Shown piece by piece: positions 37,401 to 46,400 of a stretch of 64,000 bases of DNA. A model generated the notes under the pieces. It was not told where the DNA came from and ran no database searches. It worked only from the letters and a program-made list of their open reading frames with translations. Location of the stretch: contig NC_132901.1 of assembly GCF_030463535.1 (NCBI RefSeq), positions 6,295,364-6,359,363 on the forward strand, read 5' to 3'. The position numbers and the translations under genes are program-made. The DNA is from Salminus brasiliensis (taxonomy: Eukaryota > Chordata > Actinopteri > Characiformes > Bryconidae). Position 1 is the stretch's first letter. Every line of letters starts with the position of its first letter.

Positions 37401-40400
37401 TGTCCAAGTAAAAATATTTGGCCTATTTCTCCACAAGTCCAATGAGCCCTTTAACTTAAGAACTTAAGCAAAAAGAAATTTAAGTGTCTTAAGGGTTATT
37501 TTACATGTCTTCTAAATAGAACCATTGGCCTTTACTAAAAAAAAAAAACTTTTTAAGGCTGTCAAATGTATTGACACATTGTTAACAGTTGCCCTGTTGA
37601 GTGTGTGTTGGACATTTTCTGGATACACCATTTTTATGAATTAAAATGAAATGTTATCCCTCTATGTACAGCAATTGATTTGTCATCATTAGTTTGACAT
37701 AGTTCATAGAAACATAAGCTCTTAACAAAAACAAAGACCTACTTTTATTTGCAGAGGTCTACGTGTTTCCATTATGAGCCAAGGCGTGTGTGTACAATAG
37801 GGTTGCAACATACATTTTTAATAGAAAAAATAAAGAAATTATTTGATGCTGAAAGTTCTTTCTGTTAATGTCTTAACTTGCCAAGGCCTGTCTTGCTGAC
37901 TTCCTGTTGGTTAGTCATGATTTGACTACAGCTGGTAGCATCTGTCTACCTATGAAAAGGATCAGTATGATACCATTATGCTGATATTTTTAGTATTCGT
38001 CTCTCTGTTGCGCTCTTTGAGCTGCATTGAGCTTGAATGTGTTGAATTCAAGAAGATTTATTTGTTGTATTTTCCCTCCCATCTCTACAGAACTACGTGT
38101 TTTTCCTGAGCGATTTGTTGTGTGTGTGAGCCTTCCTGATGATGACAGGGCTCCTACTGGAAACATGAAACTGGACATGGTGAGAAGTGTTATTCTTCAC
38201 TTGCCTGGTAGTGCATGGGAAGTTGAGTGTCTGTCTAAATACTAGTCCACAGCCACAAAAATGTCTTTAAATTTAGACTCTTAAAACTCTCTAGGGTGGG
38301 AAGAACATGGCATGTTGAATGAATTTTCTTTTGTTTATTGCCCTGAGCACACCAGCATCTTCAGCAGTTTGATTGGTAAAGGTTTTTTTATTTTTATTAT
38401 TATTATATTTGCCTTTGTTATACAGGTAGATCGTCTTATATCCAGTCTTTTTAGAAATATCTCTGTTGCTTAGAAATTAAGTAAATGGGCTTTGGTTTGC
38501 ACAGTACTGTCTAAAGCTAGATTTGTTGTTTTTTTTTTTGTTTTTTTTTTGTTTTTTTACTGCAGGTCACATAATGCAAACTTGGTGTTAGTGAAAGTAT
38601 TTAAAAGTTAGAGTTAAATTGTTTACCCTGGCATGGAAAGTTATGATATTAGTGCTGATATATTGTGCAATACAGCACTCAGCACTGAATTCTGGTTAAA
38701 TAAAGTTTTTTGCTGGCCCTCAAACCTTATACTCATTTGCTAAACCCCAAATACACTCATATATACTTATTGCCTATGCTGTAAGAGCCTGAGGTTTTCT
38801 CAATGCTGTGTGTTTTGGTTGGGTATCTAGGTTGATTTGTAATGTGTGGTCAAGAGGTGAACACAGGGTTAGTATCACATCCCTCCCTTAGATATCCTGC
38901 TGGTTTGTTGTGTCCCCAGACGATTCCTAATGTTGTTTTGATCTTTTAAATCCTGCCCTTCCCCCTTAAGATGGCTGTGAAATCTCTAAAGAGCCACTCG
39001 CTCTGTTGTAGACATCAAGTACAAAATACGTGCCTCATATTGGTCTCTGTACTTTTTCTGTTAAATCATTTGTTATTGTTTTTCTTGAAGGAATTTTCTT
39101 TCTTTTCCTCTTTTTTTCCCCGCTGTCTTGGTCTGGCTTTCAATAAAAGCACCAATTGTAATAATTTGAGTTGAGAGATCCAGTTTGAGAGTGCAGAGTT
39201 CAGATTGTGTAACCAATTTTCCAGTCAAGGAAAGCAAGGCTCTAGTTTTCGTGTTCTCCTCCCCAGGATGTGGTTCTATGGGCTCGTATGTGTCGTGGGG
39301 ACTGGCTGGTTCGAGGTTTGTGGTGGCTTTCTCGCTCACTCAACCTCTCTGGTGGTTTGGAGCAGAGTGATACGAGAAAAGTGATCTGAACTTTCTCACA
39401 TGACAAAACATATTTGTTTACCTTCGTGACTTGACCAACAGCCAACTAAAAAAAAGGGGGGTAAAAACAGTACTGAAATAAAGTGCTGCACAATAGATAA
39501 GCAGCAGTCAGTAAATGCTGTGCCAGCTTTAAACTAAACTCTTGAGTGTGTAGAGCACGTTAATAGCTAGTTCCTTAAGTAGTGGGCAGTTTGTCTATAG
39601 AAGCCTTCAAAATGGAGAATGACTCCTCAGTTTAGAAAGTCACAATTTGACAGCGAATGGTGGCGGGGTGTGATTTGTTTGTGCAGTCCTGGTGCACACA
39701 GCTATTGTGACACTTTCTAAGCTTTGGTATGTTTGTCATCCATGCTGTGGGTTAAGAGATTAGTCACATGAGTTGTGGTCTACAGAAAGTGGTTATAGGA
39801 GAGATGCAGTCATTGCTTATGTATGATATAATAATCATGGTGTAGTATAACTTATAGTCATGGCAGTGATGGTGGAGTAATGAGAGTAACTATGGCTAAT
39901 AGTGGTAATATTAATTGTGGCAGAAAGTTAAAAATCCATTTAGGTTTTAACATGGTCATTAGGCAGGTAGCAGTAGGAGGGTGTGCCGCTGATCTGGTGG
40001 TGGGGGTGGGGCTTGCTGATTGTACTAGTAGGTGGCAGCTGGTCTGACGCAGGTAGAGGGGACCTCAGAGGGCAGTCTTTCAGCAGGTCTGGCTGGGTGA
40101 CCATTTACTCTGGGAAGGTAAAGAGACAGAGTTAGTTCTGAGAGGATTTATGTAGAGCGGAGAATGTTTGATTAGTATCAGAGTGTGTCTGACTATGACA
40201 GCCTAATTAAAAGTAGAGAGCCAGAAGGCAACGCAGACACAGGAGCACTCTGAAACGCTAACGTCCATCTGCTCCACCGTCCACAAACCTGAGTGATGGC
40301 ATTCTAGCAGCGAGACAACAGCTCCAGCATCTCAGTATACTACAATCTTAGGGGAAACGTTAATTTCCAAAAGCTAGACTAAACAGATGAGTTTTCATCC

Positions 40401-43400
40401 TAGATTTAAAGATTGTCCTGAACATTATCTGGAATATTATTCCAGAGTTGGGGGGGGCTTTATAAGAAAAGGCTTTTCCCCTTGCTGAGATGTTCTGAAT
40501 TTTGGGAACTACTAAGAAGCCAGCACCCTGAGATCTAAGTATTCTTGATGGTTCATAATATGTAATAAGATCTTGCAGATTCTCAGGAGCAAGGCCATGT
40601 GGGGCTTTATGTGTTAATAGAAGAATTTTGTTTTCAATTTAACCCAGAGCCAATAAAGTGCTGATAGAACTGGACTGATATGGTCAAATTTCCTAGTTTT
40701 AGTAAAGACCCTGGCTGCAGCATTTTGAACTAATTGAAGAGTATTGAGGTCTATGCTGCAACAACCTGACAAAAGTGCATTACAGTAATCTAGCTGTGAG
40801 GTAATAAAAGCATGTACTAGCTTTTCTGCAACCTGTAGAGATAGAGTTCCTTAGTTTGGCGATGTTCCTAAGCTACATAAAGGCTGTCGTACTAATATTA
40901 GCTAGAAGTGTTTTTTAGTAGGGATGCATGGGTACTTAAAAAAAAACATAATCTAGTTGTGACTGTGATTGATATCAATTCCGAATAATTATATTTTGTA
41001 TTTTGAACACTTTGAATAACTGTGTAAGTTTTACAGTCATGACACATTCACATTCATGTTCAACGTCTCATACCAGAAGCATGAGTGGGGATATGGACCA
41101 CAGCCTCGACTCCTCTGAGAAGGCTTTTTTACTTTGTGACTTGTAGGGATTCACTGATGGAACAAACTTGAAGACATGCAGTTCTGTAGAATGCCACTGA
41201 ATGATGTAGCTGTAAGATTTCCCTGAACTGAAACTAAAGTGTCTAAACCAATCAAAAACCTTTCCAGGCCATTATTCCTCCACACAATCCTTTGGAGAAT
41301 TTTTGCCCATCTCTTCACAGATATTTTTGTTGGGGTCTGTGAGGGCAGTGGCAAACCCTTCAGCTTCTGCCAATAGGCTATTGTGGATTTTAAAGTGTGT
41401 TTAGCATCATTAGGATCCTCCTGTAGAAGCCGTCCTCTTCTCATCTTCAGTTTCTTTCTAGAGGTGTGATGTTCGTCTATAATTAAAAATATTGTGCCTC
41501 TGGCTGCAACACAAGCTGCATGGTTGATTTATATCTGTGCTTCACAGTTTGAGAGGTGATCTTTTCATGAAGTTCTGCCCCCAAACAACCTCCACTGTCC
41601 CATTACATAATGAACTGAGAAAACAGCTGCCTGTGAATGATTTGCTATCTTCTTATAGCTGTTAATGTGGGCATAATCTTTTCACATTTTCAGAGTGCTA
41701 GGCAGTTGCTTAGAGGTGCCCATGGCTACTAATTTTTGGGACAAAGTATGGAGAGTGTTTATAAAGATTCAAGATTTGCATCACCTGGCCTTTCCTAAAG
41801 ATCATTGCAAACAAACTATAGCCCTAACAAGCTTATTAAGGTCTGAGATATTGGTAAAAAGTATCTGAGAGCTTAGATGTCTTGGGGTGCCCAAACCTTT
41901 GCATTATGCTCTTTCTTCTCCTTTTTTTATAACTCAAAAATTGTATGAAACTACACTATATACCACTTTGTTTAAAATGTTGAAAAGCTTTAACTTTATG
42001 CCTTTTTAAGTTAATATTATACTCATTTAAGTATTCACAGTCACAGAACTGTTGCCCAAACATGCTGGGATATATGTACACTGTAATAGGCTCTTGCACT
42101 TATGCTACCCTTAATGGTTGATTGCAGCTTAACACTTAAGTGAAGATATAATTCAGGCCTACTGAAACTATGATTCATTTTCCATGGAAAACTGATTTGT
42201 TTTTTAATCAGGGTGGCATAATGGAATAATGGAAGCATCAGCCAAGTCTAACATTAAGTTTATTTCTAGTGTCTTTTGGACCTAAAAGGAGAATCTCTGC
42301 TTTGTCACTGTTAAGAAGAAGGAAGTTATGTGACATCCAGAGTTTTATATTCTTTACACAGTCCTCAGTTTTCTGTAATCTAAATTTATCATCAGGTTTG
42401 GCTGATATATAGAGCTGTGTGTCATCCGCATAAAAATGGAAATGAACGCCATGTCTGCTTATAACTGAGCCCAGTGGTAACATGTATAATGTAAATAATA
42501 GTGGTCCTAAAATCTGTGTAATTTGAAGATAAATCTTTTATCTTTACGAACTGATAGCGTCCTGTTAGATATGATTTGAACCACGATAGGGGTGTTCCTG
42601 TGATTCCAATAATTTTCTCTAATCTTTCTAGTAATATAGTATGATCTATTGTATCAAAGGCTGCACTAAGGTCTAGTAGGGCTAATAAAGATACATAGCC
42701 TTGATCAGAGGCAAGAAGAAGATCATTTGTAATCCTCACTAGGATTGTCTCTGTGCTATGATTTGGTCTGAATCCAGATTGGAATTTCTCATACATGTCA
42801 TTTTTACTCCGGTATAAGCAGAGTTGTTGGGCCCCAGCTTTTTCTAATATCTTGGATATAAATGTTAAGTTGGAGATGGGTCTGTAATTAGACAATACAC
42901 TAGAATCAAGATTAGTTTTTTTTATTAGGGGTTTTATGACTGCTAATTTAAGGGTATAATCAAGAGTATTAAAAAAAGAGTTTATCCTGCTTTTGTTGGA
43001 ATGACTGTCTCTACTGTCCAGGGAAGGCTTTCTCCTATATTTTAATTGCATTCAGCAGCAAGAGCGTTAGGATGAGGTCAGGCTGTTGGATGATCACCGG
43101 CACCACCTCATCCCCAACTCCTAAACTCATCCCGAAAATATTAAATGGAGCATCATCATCATTCCAGAGTACACAGTTCTACTGCTCTACAGGGAAGGGC
43201 TTTATACCCCTTTAGCCCATGCCTGGCGTTAGTCATGGTGCCAGTAGGTTCTTGCGTATCTGCTCCAGAGTAGAGGGGCATCCACAAACATTTAAACATG
43301 TACGTGAAAGAAAGTGAAAGAAACCATTATGGTTATTTTAATACTTGGATTCAAGTCATTTGCAGTCAGTGACTGACTGAAGTCTGGAAACCACATACAT

Positions 43401-46400
43401 CACCAATTGTATTTTTTTATTGTGCTTTTTACTGCAGCCACCTTGAGTTGCTGCTTGTTTATTTGTTTGTGTCTTGAGTTTTGTCCTTAGTAAATAAAAA
43501 GCTACTCAGTTTTTCTGTGTGGTTCTGTGACATTTGCTACACTGAACGTATACCTCAGTACATTTCAAAATTCATGTTAAGTCAGCATTTTTGTCATCAG
43601 TCAGCACTTTTTTTTTTAAGCCTAATGATGACCTTCACTTGCATTGATTCCTCTTGAACCATGTATTGAGAATTTCCTTGAACAGCTACCAAATGCAAAT
43701 TTTACTCTAAAAACCTTCATAGTTTTCATCACATAGGCAAAAAATAATGAGGAACCAGACCACCTGCTTATCTGCCAGTTCTTCAACTCTCCCCCCCCCC
43801 CCCCTTTAAGCTAAACGTCTGCACTTATATCACGTTCTTGATTTTCAGATCTACTGTACAGAAACAATACTACAAAACTGGTGCCACAACTGTACATTCT
43901 CTCAAATATGAGCAAAGCTCACGTTTTAAAATATAAAATTTACCAATTTTACCATTTTAGATTTACCAATATATATTTTTTAAATGTTCCCATGATGAAA
44001 CTTAACAAATACACGTATAGTAATTTTAATGTTTGAATACTGGAACATTGAATGATTAACAGACTTTCCATGCACATCCCCCGACAGCATAATAGTCTGA
44101 CAGACGTATACTTATAGCAGTACTTTTGCACTGTTTGCTTGTCTTTACCTTGTTGTTTGGGTAGTCCCTCAGTCTATAGTCTTTTATGAAATTGGTTTTG
44201 GCTAAGGTGCTTGCTTTTGTGTAGGTTAAATACTGCCCAATAATCCTGTACCTGTAGAGATCACCATCACAAGCACTTGCTCTGTTCTTGCTCGCTCAAG
44301 GATTAGGCTGTTGATAGAACTTCATTAGCTCTGTTGAAGGCACACGTTGGAGAGATCCAATAACCCACTTTTGTCTGTGTATTCTGTCCTACCTCTCTTT
44401 CTTCATTGCTGCCTCTTCTCTAGCATGGATGCAATAAGACTGAGAACTTCAAAGCGTTTGTTTTTGTCTGTGGATACACACAAATGTGTTTAAGGGCCCA
44501 GCCAAGAAAACTGGCAGATAGTAAGGTTTAAGTAATTGTGTTGTAACAATTTATACTTTTATAGTGGTTAGATAGCATCGTGATTGGCACCACTGACCCA
44601 CACACAACATATTAGGGTTTAACGTTCCGCTTAAGAAAGAATGCAACTGCCAACCATTAATTGGCTCTTTTATGAAACATATTTTACAGTTGAAACTGTT
44701 CTTAACTGTTCACCCTAATTGTAGTTGTCTCTGAAGTGATTTTGGAAACATCCCTGGTTTAACAGTTCAGCTGGTTTACTTTATAAGTGGCTTAATTATT
44801 CTTTTTGTTCTTATTTCTATTTATCATTTTATTATATGTTTCTGTTTAACTTGAATGTAAGACATCTTATAATGGGAACTTAATGTTACTGACAAAACAA
44901 ATCAGTCAGTAAAGCACTGTTTTGCCAGAAGTGCCAGGTCAATCATTATTGTTGTTGTTGTTTATTATTGTCTTATGCATGTTTCTCTACTGGACTGGTA
45001 TCCTGTACAGTCCTCAATTTGCATGTGAAACAAATGTATTAAGCCTTTCTCACACCCCAGAATCACGTGTGAGATGTCAGCATTATTAACTTTGTTGACT
45101 ATAAATTGACCATGTTTTCCTGAATTGCAGTATTGATTCATATAAATAGCTTGACTCATGCTTTTCATAGTTGCTCTATGTTTAACTACTTGACAGTGTA
45201 ATTGTGCTACTTCAGAGCGAGAAAAAACAGAACTGCTTTTCATGTTCGTGTGCAAGCATATCCCACTGAACATGATGTTGCAGGCTTAGAGAGGAAAGAC
45301 ATCATTCTGATCTTATAAGTGCTGGCAGTCAAACAGAGGCATTCTCCTTTTGTTTTGATGGCAGTGCCCAAGAGACCAAGTGAAAACACTGCAATCCCCA
45401 TGGCCCGTTCTCATGACTACATCAAATATCTCCAAGTTAATACAAGTCAGCACAATGGATTTTGTTTAGGACAATTTATGTCTCTCCCTCCTTTCTTGCT
45501 TCTCACTTTTTTTACCCCCACTCCCTTATTCTTTGCTGGATTTACATGATAAAACTGTCATGCAGTTACTTGCAGGTTGCAAGAAGCATCATTTTTGTGC
45601 AGCTTGTTGTGTTCCTTCATGATTTACCGTATCATATCATTCTATCACGGATAGACTATTTACCATGCGAAAGCAACTTAATTCCAATAAACATTATTTC
45701 ATCTTCTGTTGAATTTAGCTGTTAATGATTAAGATCGTGTTGGTTAAAATTGTGTCATTTCACATGATCACATGAAATCATTTCTGCATTTTGTTTGGCT
45801 CTTTTATGAAACATGTCTTACAGTTTTCTATTCACTGCTGCAGAGCTTAAAAACAAGTTCCAAGTGAGTTGTTGGGGATTTGCAGGGGCTGTACATCATG
45901 AACTGCATATGGAATTTAGTTTCATGTAAGTTTCGAGAAACCTAAGTTGCATTAAAGTTTCTCCATATCAAGCCAGCCTGTTTTACTCTCCCCCTCGTTC
46001 CCTCCTCCCACTCACAATCCTCTCCTTCTCATACCATGTACTGTTTAGATTCTCCCCATGTCGACCATAGGGATTGTGTTTCAGGTGCTGTAGTAGTGAC
46101 AGAGTTTTGCCATTGAGCTAACCATTTCCATAGGAAGCCAGTGATAATATTTTTTCTTCTTTTTATCACTGTTTGTCTTTTTCAAGACGGAGCAGAGTGG
46201 ACAAAGCAGGTCGGGATATTTTTCCAGCCCCAGAGAAACCCTAGATCCATTAAACAGCTCCACAATAACAAAGCGGGCCACCCTTCAAAAGATGTGAGCA
46301 CCATTCTGATGCAACTCTTTCCAGCATGGGATGCCGATTATACAGTTTGTCTAAATGATGCCAGAATATTTCACTAAACATGGAAGTGTGCTTTCTTATA

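Larger units (their letters stand above)
38180..46186 (+). other. slx4ip: slx4ip intron (8 kb) with an L2-like LINE
   Basis: It contains a split L2-like retroposon (39960-43060), a common fish repeat at 43085-43280 and a poly(C) tract at 43791-43804. From 43805 to 46186 I see no supported gene. Confidence 0.75.
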
